NCBI GenBank assembly: GCA_016191785.1
Contig: JACPVJ010000106.1
Span: forward strand, 57,414 to 121,413
Source: Myxococcales bacterium
Lineage (GTDB): Bacteria; Myxococcota_A; Polyangia; Polyangiales; Polyangiaceae
Direction of reading: 5' to 3'
Length of the DNA: 64,000 bases
The first letter of the stretch is position 1; every line of letters starts with the position of its first letter. Of the stretch, positions 1 through 8,427 are shown piece after piece. Both the position numbers and the translations under genes were made by a program. Under the pieces are notes generated by a model. That model saw only the letters and a program-made list of their open reading frames with translations. It searched no databases and was not told where the DNA came from.

Positions 1-1084
1 GCGTGGTTCGAATGACCTCGGCGCCGAGCACGTAGGACAGGCGTCGCAAGAGCGGTAGCTCTTCGCTGGGCACCAGCACCGCCGCCACGCCGGTCGGCGG
101 CGCCACGTCCGGCGCGAGGCGGATCGGAACGCCGATGTTCGGCGGGGACGCGGCCTTGCCGGTCTGGGCGTCGAGCTCGGTCATGCGCGTGCGCCCGAGC
201 GAGCTGACCTCGGCCATGGCCGGCAGCGTGGGCAGCTCGAGAGCGGGCTCTCCGCGGCCGCGGAACAACACCAGGCCTTGCGCGTCGAAGACGGGGCACG
301 CCTCGAGCGAGATGGGGTGGCGCCAGAGCAGCTCGACCGCGGCCCCGGGCGCGACCGGGGCAAAGGGCGAGATCCCCGGCGTCCGACAGAGCAGCGGCAG
401 CATGCGCTCGGGCAGATCGTCGACGTGGAACAGCCACCGCCGCACCGGCTCGGTGTCGAGGCTCGACTCCGGCGGCCACTCCGCGACGCCGGCTTTGGCG
501 GCGACGTTCGAGCGGGTGAAATAGCCGAGCAGCGACGGACCCAGGCCCGCCTCGGCCAGGACCCAGAGCTCCGAATGGCGGAGCGAGCCCTTCGGATCGG
601 CGTGGGGCATCAGCTTACGCAAGAGCGACGAGATCTCGACCGCGCGGTCCACCTCGTAGCTCTGGGAAAAGGTGTTGTGATAGAGCACCAGCGCGGCGTC
701 GGTGGGGCTGATCTCCGGCGCGTCGTAGCCGAACGGCGCGGCCGCATCGCGGTACTGCACGAAGTGACGGCTGGTCCCGGTGAAGGTGAAGCCCCCGGCG
801 AGCCGCGCGACGTCCGCCACTCGATCCATGCGATCGCTGGCCCCGGCGTCGAACGAAAGCGCGACCTCGCGCGTACCGAGCTTGCTCTTGACCACGTCGA
901 CGCGCAGCGAATCTCCGAGCGCACCCAGCGACTGCTGCTCGGTGTACACCGCCAGGAACGCGATCAGGCGGTCGAGCGCCGGCAAGAGCACCATGCCCCT
1001 CGCGCCGAGCGCGACGCCGCGCGAGTCGAGCCCGAGCCCGGGCACCTTGAGCCGAGTCTGGTGAACCGCGACGCGCTCCAGCAC
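1..1084 (-). CDS. Hypothetical protein, C-terminus beyond window
   Basis: An open frame of 361 codons runs leftward off the edge, starting at a GTG at 1084. The start overlaps the stop of the 50-residue ORF upstream (TAGTG), which supports translational coupling. The protein has no signal peptide or obvious membrane segment. Its composition is that of a soluble globular protein, with repeated beta-strand-like stretches such as the one near residues 30-45 rich in Leu, Ala and Val. I recognise no family and no catalytic motif. The frame is real rather than a shadow: its codons place G/C at third positions and the protein reads naturally, while the overlapping opposite-strand frames are rich in Arg, Ser and Pro. 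The function is unknown. Confidence 0.6.
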   Translation of the reverse strand, partial: MLERVAVHQTRLKVPGLGLDSRGVALGARGMVLLPALDRLIAFLAVYTEQQSLGALGDSLRVDVVKSKLGTREVALSFDAGASDRMDRVADVARLAGGFTFTGTSRHFVQYRDAAAPFGYDAPEISPTDAALVLYHNTFSQSYEVDRAVEISSLLRKLMPHADPKGSLRHSELWVLAEAGLGPSLLGYFTRSNVAAKAGVAEWPPESSLDTEPVRRWLFHVDDLPERMLPLLCRTPGISPFAPVAPGAAVELLWRHPISLEACPVFDAQGLVLFRGRGEPALELPTLPAMAEVSSLGRTRMTELDAQTGKAASPPNIGVPIRLAPDVAPPTGVAAVLVPSEELPLLRRLSYVLGAEVIRTT

Positions 1085-1236
1085 TAGGGGACCCCCACGC
1101 TTTCGTCGGCCGCCAGCTGCTGGCGCGCGGTGTCCGCGACGCGGTGGGCGCGGGCCACGGCGAGGGCGCCACGAGCGCCGGAAGCCCCCCGGGCGAGGTC
1201 GACGTTCCCGCCGGCGAGCATGTAGATGTTGCCCAT
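1084..1236 (-). CDS. Small hypothetical protein (50 aa)
   Basis: ATG start with 50 codons, beginning MGNIYMLAGGNVDLARGASG and ending ESVGVP. It is alanine- and arginine-rich in the middle, without a signal peptide. It overlaps the next leftward gene by one base at TAGTG, so the two are probably co-translated. Its ATG is only 8 bases from the divergent kinase start at 1245, so any promoter for one gene must lie inside the other or further into the kinase 5-prime end. It could be a short partner of the downstream protein, or the true N-terminal part of it separated by a frameshift. I recognise no family. Confidence 0.45.
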   Translation of the reverse strand: MGNIYMLAGGNVDLARGASGARGALAVARAHRVADTARQQLAADESVGVP

Positions 1237-1244
1237 CGCGGGCG

Positions 1245-4200
1245 ATGATAGCGAATGCCGAGCCGATATCGACTCCCTCTCGAGAGACCGATACTCTGGC
1301 GGCCGTCGTGGTGTCTTCCGCCCCTCCCGATGGTCAGGTCATGGGTGGCCGCTTCGTCGTCGAACGCGAGGTGGGCCGTGGCGGCGCAGGTGTGGTCTAC
1401 CGCGCCTGGGACAAGACGACGGAGCGCACCGTCGCCCTCAAGGTGATCGCCGCCGATGCCGGGGTGTCGCCGGAAGAGGAGTCGCGCCTGACCCGCGAGG
1501 GTGAGCTGCTCAGTCACCTCGACCACCCGGGCATCGTCAAGATCGTCGCCTACGGTGTGCTCGACGACTCGGGCCTGCCCTTCATCGCCATGGAGTGGCT
1601 GGACGGCGAGGACCTGGCCTGCCGGCAGCGCAAGAGCCCCCTCGCCCTCGCGCACGCCATCGACCTCGTGATCCTGGTCGCCACTGCGCTCGAGACCGCG
1701 CACCAGGCGGGGGTGATCCACCGCGACATCAAACCCGGCAACATCATGCTCACGTCGCGCGGGGCCGAGCCCGGCGTGCTGGACGTGCGCCCCAAGCTGG
1801 TGGACTTCGGCGTGGCCGCCACCGGAGACATCCGCATCACGCGCAACGGCGACGTGGTCGGCACGCCGGCCTACATGGCGCCCGAGCAGGCCCGCGGCGA
1901 CGCGCCGATCGACGTGCGGTCGGACGTGTACTCGCTCGGCGCGACGCTCTTCGAGCTGGTCGCCGGCCGACCGCCGCACGTCGGCCCCACCGCCATCGCC
2001 ACCCTCGCCCGCCTGGTGACCACGCCGCCGCCGCGCCTCTCGGAGCTTCGGCGCGACACGCCGCCCCTGCTCGAGTCCCTGGTACATCGGATGCTGTCCA
2101 CCGAGCCCGAGCTCCGCCCCCGCAGCATGCGCGAGGTCATCGCCGCCCTGGAAGACGCCAAGCTCGAGCTCGATCGCGTGGTCTGGCCGAGCATGGCCCT
2201 GAGCGAGCCAGCGCTCTCGACCCGCCTGGGCTCCAGCGCTTCGCGCCTGGTGACCAGCATCGTCGCGCTGCGGTTCGCCCAGGGCTCGGCCCGCGAGCGC
2301 GCCCTGGAACACCTGCGTTCGCGCGGGGCCGACGCCGTCCCACTGGGCGCCGACGCGATCGTCGCCCATCTCGGCGCTCGCCACTCGGTGGGCACCGAGG
2401 CGACCACCGCGCTCGAGCTCGGGAGAAAGCTGGCGCACGCCGGCGCGCGAGTGGGCATCGCCAGCGGCCGCGCGCGGATGAACCTGGCCACCGAGACGGG
2501 CGAGCTGCAGCCGGTGGGCGAGGTGGTGGACCGCGCGTCGTCGCTGGCGCGGGACGCCGACGCCTCGATGGTGCTGGCCGACGCGACCACCAGTGAGCTC
2601 GGGCGCGGTCGCTTCGAGTTCCGAGCCAGAGACGACGGCTCGAGCATCGTCGGCGAGCAGCTGCGCGGCCCTCGCGCCGAGCGCGCCGGCGGGGCGCCCT
2701 TCGTCGGCCGCGAGCCCGAGATGGCCCAGGTGGTCAGCGCCTTCGAGCGCTGTCGGGGGGACTCGACGCCGATCTTGGTCACGATCACCGGCCCGCCCGG
2801 GATCGGCAAGAGCCGGCTGCGGCGTGAGGTCCTGGCGCGCATCACCGCCAGCGCCGACGCGCCGGTGGTGGTGCTGCAGCGCAGCGACGCCTACGGCAGC
2901 GGGCACGCCCTGGGCGCCGCGGCCGACGTGCTGCGCTCGATCGTCGGGCTGTCCAAGGGTGCCACCAGCCGCGAAGCCGAGGCCGCCATCGTGGCCCGGC
3001 TCGGGCCCTCGACGCGCAGCGATCTGACCAGCAAGAACCGCGCGATCTTGGCGCGCCTCTTGGCGAACGAGCCACTACCGGAAGGGCTGGATCCGCGTGG
3101 CGCGCGCGACGTGCTCTGGCTGGCGATGACCGACCTGGTGCTGCAGATCGCCGCGCAAGAGCCGACCGTGATCGTGATGGAAGATCTGCAGTGGGCGGAT
3201 CAAGAGAGCATTGGCTGGGTCGACCACATGCTGGGCCGCTCGGGCAGCCGTCCGTTGATGGTGCTGGCGCTGGTGCGGCCTTCGTTCTGGGGCGACAACC
3301 CCAGCCGCTTCACCGGCCGCGATCACGTGCGGCTCGAGCTCAGGCCGATCTCCAAGCGCGCCACCCGCACCATCGCTCGCGCCCTGATGGGTGAGAGCAC
3401 CCCGGACGACGTGCTCGATCGCATCGCCGAGCAGAGCGCGGGGCTGCCCCTCTTCGCGGAAGAGCTGGCGCGCATCGCGGTCACCCGACAAGAGCCGGTC
3501 AACGCCCCGACCATCGAGGCCGCGATCCAGGTGAGCCTCGACTCGCTGGACGACGAGTGCCGCGACGCGGTGGGCCGGCTGAGCGTGTTTGGCCAGACCT
3601 GCTGGGACTCGGGGCTCGAGGCGCTGGGGATCCAGAACGCCGAGAGCGTGATGAAGGCGCTGGCCGGTGCCGAGATCTTGATGGAGCAGAACGTGTCGCG
3701 CTTCCCGGGTACGCGCGAATGGGTGTTCAAGCACGCGCTGGTGCGCGAGGTGGCGTACTCGAGCCTGGGCGACCGCGAGCGCAACGAGCTGCACGCGCTG
3801 GCGGCCAGCTGGCTCGCCAGCATGGGTGAGGACGCCGCCACCGTGGCCGGCCACTACGATCTGGGCGAAGAGCACGTGGCCGCCGCCGAGCACTGGGCGC
3901 GCGCGGCCCAGCGCGCGCTCGCGACCAACGCGCTGGCCGACGCGCTACGCATGGCCGAGCGTGCGCTGGCCTTCGCCGAGGAGAAGCCCCAGGCCTTCCT
4001 GCGCGCCTCGTACCTGGACGAAGCCCACAGCCGCCTCGACCCGCGCTCGAGCGAGCGCGAGACCGCGGTCAGCGCGATGGAAGACAACGTGTACGACGAG
4101 GCGAGCACGGTGCGCGCCACGGGGGCGCGCGCCCGGTACGACGACGCGCGCGGCGTCGGCCACGAGATCACCGAACGCCTGGCCGAGACCCGCGACCGCG

Positions 4201-5219
4201 CTGCGGCCCTGGGCCTGCACGACGAGGAAGCCCGGTGCTCGGCCGTGCTCGCCATCCGGCTGGCGTTCGCCGGGCGCTTCGGCGAAGCCGAGGCCGAGGC
4301 GTCACGCCTGCTCGAGCTCGCGGAGCGTCGCGCGATCTCGGCCGCGGCCGTGGACGCCTGGCAGACCTTGGCAATCGTGCGTCAGACCCAGGGCGCGGTG
4401 ACCTCGGCCCTCGAGGCGCGCCGCAACGCGGTCAAGGCCGCGCGCTCGGCCGGGCTGAAAGAGCGCGAGGCGATGCTGATGACCAACCTGGGCTTCGCGC
4501 TGACCAGCATCGGCGCGCGCCAAGAGGCCCGGGGCGCCCTCGAGACGGGGCTCGCGCTGGCCGACGCCATCGGCTCTTCGGGCGCGGTCCGCCACGCACA
4601 GATGAACCTGCTCGGTTGGGCGGCGACCTTCGGCAACGACAAGGCCCTCGAGGCACACCTGGCCGAGGTTCGCGCCGAAGCCGATGCGACCGCGAGCGGC
4701 GTCTGGGCGGCCCCCGACCGCGCCAACCTGGGCGTGCTGTTCTATCGTGGCATGGAGCTCTTGCGCGCAAAGAACGAGGCGGCGTGCAAGCGCGCGGCGG
4801 CCTTGCTCCGGATGGCGGCCCAGGGGTATCGCGCCACGGGCAACCGCGACATCTTGCCCGCGGCCCTGGGACTCTGGGCCGAGGCCGAGCGCCGCTGTGG
4901 CAACCACGACCGCGCCGGTGAGCTGGCGAGGGAGGCCGCCGAGATGCTCGAGAGCGGCGCGCCGTGCTTGCTCAACGAGTCGTCGGTCTACCTGCCGCTG
5001 CACGACGCGTGCGTCGAGCTGGGCGATGCCGATCACGCCAAACAAGCGGTCACCCGCGGGCTGATGCCACTGCAGCGCCGGCTCGAGGGTCTGCTCGGGA
5101 CGACCTACGCCCGGCTGTTCTTGACCGAGCTGCCGGCCAACGCGGCGCTCTTGGCCGCCGCCGAGGGCTACGGCCTGGTGCCCGAGCGCATCCACCGCCT
5201 GCTCGAGACCAGCAACTGA
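1245..5219 (+). CDS. Ser/Thr protein kinase with degenerate cyclase-like domain, AAA ATPase and TPR-like C-terminus
   Basis: 1324 residues. The kinase domain lies at about 37-310: glycine loop GRGGAGVVYRA near 44, ATP-binding Lys66, catalytic loop HRDIKPGN with Asp161, DFG Asp187 and an APE motif, so it should be active. Residues about 325-485 resemble a class III nucleotide cyclase domain but show no clear metal-binding aspartates. A STAND/AAA_16-type ATPase follows, with Walker A GPPGIGKS at 516-523 and a Walker B-like VIVMEDLQWAD near 642. The last 400 residues are alpha-helical, Ala/Leu/Glu-rich and TPR-like. Such proteins are common myxobacterial cytoplasmic regulators. The architecture matches the kinase at 54026. 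The ATG at 1245 was chosen; a second in-frame ATG at 1341 starts right before the kinase domain. Confidence 0.9.
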   Translation: MIANAEPISTPSRETDTLAAVVVSSAPPDGQVMGGRFVVEREVGRGGAGVVYRAWDKTTERTVALKVIAADAGVSPEEESRLTREGELLSHLDHPGIVKIVAYGVLDDSGLPFIAMEWLDGEDLACRQRKSPLALAHAIDLVILVATALETAHQAGVIHRDIKPGNIMLTSRGAEPGVLDVRPKLVDFGVAATGDIRITRNGDVVGTPAYMAPEQARGDAPIDVRSDVYSLGATLFELVAGRPPHVGPTAIATLARLVTTPPPRLSELRRDTPPLLESLVHRMLSTEPELRPRSMREVIAALEDAKLELDRVVWPSMALSEPALSTRLGSSASRLVTSIVALRFAQGSARERALEHLRSRGADAVPLGADAIVAHLGARHSVGTEATTALELGRKLAHAGARVGIASGRARMNLATETGELQPVGEVVDRASSLARDADASMVLADATTSELGRGRFEFRARDDGSSIVGEQLRGPRAERAGGAPFVGREPEMAQVVSAFERCRGDSTPILVTITGPPGIGKSRLRREVLARITASADAPVVVLQRSDAYGSGHALGAAADVLRSIVGLSKGATSREAEAAIVARLGPSTRSDLTSKNRAILARLLANEPLPEGLDPRGARDVLWLAMTDLVLQIAAQEPTVIVMEDLQWADQESIGWVDHMLGRSGSRPLMVLALVRPSFWGDNPSRFTGRDHVRLELRPISKRATRTIARALMGESTPDDVLDRIAEQSAGLPLFAEELARIAVTRQEPVNAPTIEAAIQVSLDSLDDECRDAVGRLSVFGQTCWDSGLEALGIQNAESVMKALAGAEILMEQNVSRFPGTREWVFKHALVREVAYSSLGDRERNELHALAASWLASMGEDAATVAGHYDLGEEHVAAAEHWARAAQRALATNALADALRMAERALAFAEEKPQAFLRASYLDEAHSRLDPRSSERETAVSAMEDNVYDEASTVRATGARARYDDARGVGHEITERLAETRDRAAALGLHDEEARCSAVLAIRLAFAGRFGEAEAEASRLLELAERRAISAAAVDAWQTLAIVRQTQGAVTSALEARRNAVKAARSAGLKEREAMLMTNLGFALTSIGARQEARGALETGLALADAIGSSGAVRHAQMNLLGWAATFGNDKALEAHLAEVRAEADATASGVWAAPDRANLGVLFYRGMELLRAKNEAACKRAAALLRMAAQGYRATGNRDILPAALGLWAEAERRCGNHDRAGELAREAAEMLESGAPCLLNESSVYLPLHDACVELGDADHAKQAVTRGLMPLQRRLEGLLGTTYARLFLTELPANAALLAAAEGYGLVPERIHRLLETSN

Positions 5220-5220
5220 T

Positions 5221-6426
5221 TCAGGCCGAGAGCGCCTGGCCGATCCGACGGCACGCCTCTTCGACCCGCGGCGGATCCTCGATCAGCGCGAAGCGCACGA
5301 AGCCCTCGCCGCCGCGGCCGAAGCCCGTGCCGGGCGAGACCGCGACGTGGGCCTTGTCGATCAGCCAGTTGGTGGTCTCGAGCGAGGACATGCCCTTGAG
5401 CTTCTGCGGGATCTTCGCCCACACGAACATGCTGCCACTGGGCTCGGGCACCTCGCCCCAGCCCGACGTCGCGAGCCCGCGAGTCAGGGTGGTGGCGCGG
5501 GACTGGTACAGCCCGCGGATCTCGTCCACCAGGCCGTCGCCGTGCTCGAGGGCCCAGGCAGCGGCCGCCTGCAGCGGGATGAAGGTGCCGTAGTCCATGT
5601 ACGTCTTCATGTGGGCCAGCGCGCCGACCATGCGCGGGTTGCCCACCATGAAGGCGATGCGCCAGCCCGGCATGTTGTAGCTCTTCGACATCGAGAAGAC
5701 CTCGACCGCGAAGCGTTTCACCGCTTCGCGATCGATGCCGCAGTCGAAGATGCTGGGCGCGAAGCGGGCACTGAAATCCAGGTCGGCATAGGCAGCGTCG
5801 TGGAGCAGCATGGCTCCCTCGCGCTCTACGACCCGCACCAGGTCGGCCAGAGCCTCCCGCGAGATGACGTACCCGGTGGGGTTGTGCGGGTAGTTCGCGA
5901 TCACGAGCTTGGTCTTCCCACCCTTCTTGCGCACGCTCTGCAGCGAGTCGGCGACGGCACGGGCGGGCTCTACCTCGGCGACCACGGAGTAGCCGACCAC
6001 GTCGGCCCCCGCGATGGCTGGCGCGCCCTCGTGGATCGGGTAACACGGGTCCGGCACGACGGCGGTGTCGCCGCGATCGAGGATGGCGAGGCAGAGGTGG
6101 CTGATGCCCTCTTTCGCGCCCATGGTGACCAGCAGGTCGGCGTCCGTGTCGAAGCGCACCTGGTAGCGGCGCTCGTACCACTGGCCCAGGGCCGCGCGCA
6201 GGGCGGGCAGCCCGCGACCCGGGTGATAGCGGTGGTTCTTGCCGACGTCGGCCGCAGCGTGCAGCTGATCGACGATCGCCTTCGGGGTCGGCTTGTCGGG
6301 GTTGCCAAGGCCCAGATCGATGAGGTCTGCGCCGGCCGCGATGGCCTGGCGCTTCACCGCGTCGGTGGCGACGAAGGCATAGGTGGGAAGGGCGTCGGCG
6401 CGAGGAAAAGACCAGGGGTGCGTCAC
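5221..6426 (-). CDS. alaC: PLP-dependent aminotransferase, AlaC-like
   Basis: About 401 residues from a GTG at 6426; the open frame continues upstream but the extra part is Arg-rich and overlaps the MoxR gene. Fold type I aminotransferase: the substrate-proximal segment ends in GLGNPDKPTP, the cofactor region has ANYPHNPTGYV, and the PLP lysine lies in SMSKSYNMPGWR. This motif set matches E. coli AlaC (glutamate-pyruvate transaminase) and related LL-diaminopimelate aminotransferase-like enzymes. It would interconvert pyruvate plus glutamate and alanine plus 2-oxoglutarate in the cytoplasm. It is convergent with the kinase gene, with a one-base gap between stops. The exact amino acid specificity is inferred. 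Confidence 0.85.
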   Translation of the reverse strand: MTHPWSFPRADALPTYAFVATDAVKRQAIAAGADLIDLGLGNPDKPTPKAIVDQLHAAADVGKNHRYHPGRGLPALRAALGQWYERRYQVRFDTDADLLVTMGAKEGISHLCLAILDRGDTAVVPDPCYPIHEGAPAIAGADVVGYSVVAEVEPARAVADSLQSVRKKGGKTKLVIANYPHNPTGYVISREALADLVRVVEREGAMLLHDAAYADLDFSARFAPSIFDCGIDREAVKRFAVEVFSMSKSYNMPGWRIAFMVGNPRMVGALAHMKTYMDYGTFIPLQAAAAWALEHGDGLVDEIRGLYQSRATTLTRGLATSGWGEVPEPSGSMFVWAKIPQKLKGMSSLETTNWLIDKAHVAVSPGTGFGRGGEGFVRFALIEDPPRVEEACRRIGQALSA

Positions 6427-6458
6427 GAGGCGGGAGGTAGCAAAAACCCGGCGGGCTG

Positions 6459-7307
6459 TCACCAGCGCCGCGCACGCCCGGAGCGTTGCTCCACCACCGT
6501 GGCTTGATCTTGCTCTTTCTTGATCAGCACCCCGCCGAACGGCAGCTCGCTCTTGATGCGGTCGGCGCCCACGTTGCTCTTCGAGAGCACCGCGATCCAG
6601 TCGATGAGCTCGCTGGTGCTCGGGCGCTTCCGTAGGCGCGGCACCGCCCGTACGTCGTAAAAGGCGGCGATCGCTTGATCGACCAGCTCTTCGTCGACCT
6701 CGGGGTGGTGCACTCGCACGATGCGCTTCATCAGGTCGGGCTCGGGGAAGTCGATGAAGTGGAACACGCACCGGCGCAAGAAGGCATCGGGCAGCTCTTT
6801 CTCGTTGTTGCTGGTGATGATCATCACCGGCCGGTGTCGCGCGACGACCTCGTCACCGGTCTCGGTCACGGTGAAGCGCATGCGATCGAGCTCGTGCAAG
6901 AGGTCGTTCGGGAACTCGAGGTCGGCCTTGTCGACCTCGTCGATCAAGAGCACCACGCGCTCGGCCGAAGACAAGGCGCGACCCAGCGGCCCGAGCTTGA
7001 TGTAGCGGCGAATGTCCTTGACCGCTTCGGGGCCGGCGTCACCGAAGCGGGCCTCGTACAGGCGCTGAACCGTGTCGTAGACGTAGAGCCCGTCTTGCGC
7101 CCGGGTGGTGGACTTCACCGGCCAGTGGATCATGGCGTGGCCCATGGCCTCGGCGATGGCTAGAGCCAAGAGCGTCTTGCCGGTACCCGGCTCACCTTTG
7201 ACCAAGAGGGGCCGCTCGAGGGCGACGGCCGCGTTCACCGCGGCTTCGAGCGCGGGATCGGTGATGTAGCTCTGGGTACCGCAAAACTGCCGAAATGACT
7301 CGATCAC
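6459..7307 (-). CDS. MoxR-family AAA+ ATPase
   Basis: About 282 residues from a GTG at 7307, chosen because the protein then begins VIESFRQF as MoxR homologues do; an in-frame GTG at 7325 is an alternative. Walker A is GEPGTGKT, Walker B is VVLLIDEVDK, sensor 1 is ITSNNEKELPDAF, and an Arg-rich RRCVFHF region follows. MoxR ATPases act as chaperones that insert cofactors or remodel complexes, usually with a von Willebrand A protein encoded next door. No vWA gene follows here; the nearest vWA protein, at 10299, is a lipoprotein and an unlikely partner. It lies 32 bases upstream of the aminotransferase gene and may share its transcript. Confidence 0.85.
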   Translation of the reverse strand: MIESFRQFCGTQSYITDPALEAAVNAAVALERPLLVKGEPGTGKTLLALAIAEAMGHAMIHWPVKSTTRAQDGLYVYDTVQRLYEARFGDAGPEAVKDIRRYIKLGPLGRALSSAERVVLLIDEVDKADLEFPNDLLHELDRMRFTVTETGDEVVARHRPVMIITSNNEKELPDAFLRRCVFHFIDFPEPDLMKRIVRVHHPEVDEELVDQAIAAFYDVRAVPRLRKRPSTSELIDWIAVLSKSNVGADRIKSELPFGGVLIKKEQDQATVVEQRSGRARRW

Positions 7308-7377
7308 GAGTCCGGCTCTTAGCACGAGCGCGGCGAGTTGGCTCGCGTCTCGCGACCCGTGTTAGACCCAGGCTCCC

Positions 7378-8427
7378 ATGTCGGTGCGCTACGAAATCCG
7401 GGCAGCTTTGCCGGAAGACGAACCGCAAGTCTTGGCGCTCGCGCACCACCTGAACACCGTCAACCTGCCCAACGATCGAGGGCACATCCAGCGCCTGCTC
7501 GACCACAGCAAGAAGAGCTTCGGGGCGGAGATCCGGAGCGTGTCCCACCGCAAGTTCGTGTTCGTGCTGTGGGACCTGGAGGAGCAGCGCGCGGTGGGCA
7601 CCAGCATGATCGTGGCGCAGCTGGGCCGCCGGGACGCGCCTTACATCTACCTCGACGTGATCGACGAGGAGAAATACAGCCGCACCCAGGATCAACACTT
7701 CCACCACACCGTCTTGCGCCTCGGGTTCTCGTACAAGGGCCCCACCGAGATCGGCGGGCTGGTCGTGCTACCCAGCCACCGTGCCGCGAAGGACCGACTG
7801 GGCCTGCTCATCTCGTACGTGCGCTTCCTGTACATCGCCACGCACCGCGACCTGTTCCAGGCCGAGGTGCTGGCCGAGCTCTTGCCGCCGCTCGAGCCCG
7901 ACGGCACCAGCCACCTGTGGGAGGCCCTGGGCCGGCGCTTCTGCAACCTGAGCTACGCCGAGGCCGACCTGCTCTCGAGCGAGAACAAAGAGTTCATCAA
8001 GGATCTGTTCCCCGGCGGCCTGCTCTATGCCTCGCTCTTCTCGAAGGAAGCCCAGGGCGTGATCGGCAAGGTCGGCGGCCAGACCAAGGGCGTCGAGAAG
8101 ATGCTCAAACGGATCGGCTTTCGCTACGCCCACCGCGTCGATCCGTTCGACGGCGGCCCGCACTTCACCGCGCCCACCGACGAGATCTCGCTGGTGCAGG
8201 AGACCTCGGTGCGCCGCCTGGTCGGCGCGGTGAGCCCGACGGACGCCACGGTGACCGGACTGTGCGCCCGCGAGCACAGCGGGCCGCCTCATTTCCGGGC
8301 GGTTCCGGCCGCCATGGTCCTTCAGGGCAAGGACGGCGTTCGTCTGCCCCTGCCCGTGATCGAGCACCTGGGCCTGGCCGAGGGCGACCCAGCGATGTGC
8401 TTGCCGATCCGCGCAGCGGCTACTTGA
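7378..8427 (+). CDS. astA: Arginine N-succinyltransferase (AstA family)
   Basis: 349 residues, close to the family length of about 340. The GNAT-like fold family is indicated by the segment with GGLVVLPSHRA near residue 130, by LFPGGLLYASLF and by KVGGQTKGVEKML, all characteristic of AstA. The enzyme transfers succinyl from succinyl-CoA to the alpha-amino group of arginine, the first step of the ammonia-producing AST pathway. The other pathway genes (astB, astC, astD, astE) are not nearby, so it may serve a different acylation or the pathway may be scattered. The ATG at 7378 is preceded by a TAGACC box 9 bases upstream. The 3-prime end overlaps the convergent lipoprotein gene by 8 bases. Confidence 0.85.
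   Translation: MSVRYEIRAALPEDEPQVLALAHHLNTVNLPNDRGHIQRLLDHSKKSFGAEIRSVSHRKFVFVLWDLEEQRAVGTSMIVAQLGRRDAPYIYLDVIDEEKYSRTQDQHFHHTVLRLGFSYKGPTEIGGLVVLPSHRAAKDRLGLLISYVRFLYIATHRDLFQAEVLAELLPPLEPDGTSHLWEALGRRFCNLSYAEADLLSSENKEFIKDLFPGGLLYASLFSKEAQGVIGKVGGQTKGVEKMLKRIGFRYAHRVDPFDGGPHFTAPTDEISLVQETSVRRLVGAVSPTDATVTGLCAREHSGPPHFRAVPAAMVLQGKDGVRLPLPVIEHLGLAEGDPAMCLPIRAAAT

Noticed and set aside
1..20. GGTTCGAAT at the left edge, like a tRNA T-loop
   Set aside because: No paired flanks and it lies inside an open reading frame.
615..2906. A 763-codon minus-strand frame over the kinase at 1245
   Set aside because: Frame and composition are those of a shadow; only its last part overlaps, in another frame, the real leftward genes ending near 1084.
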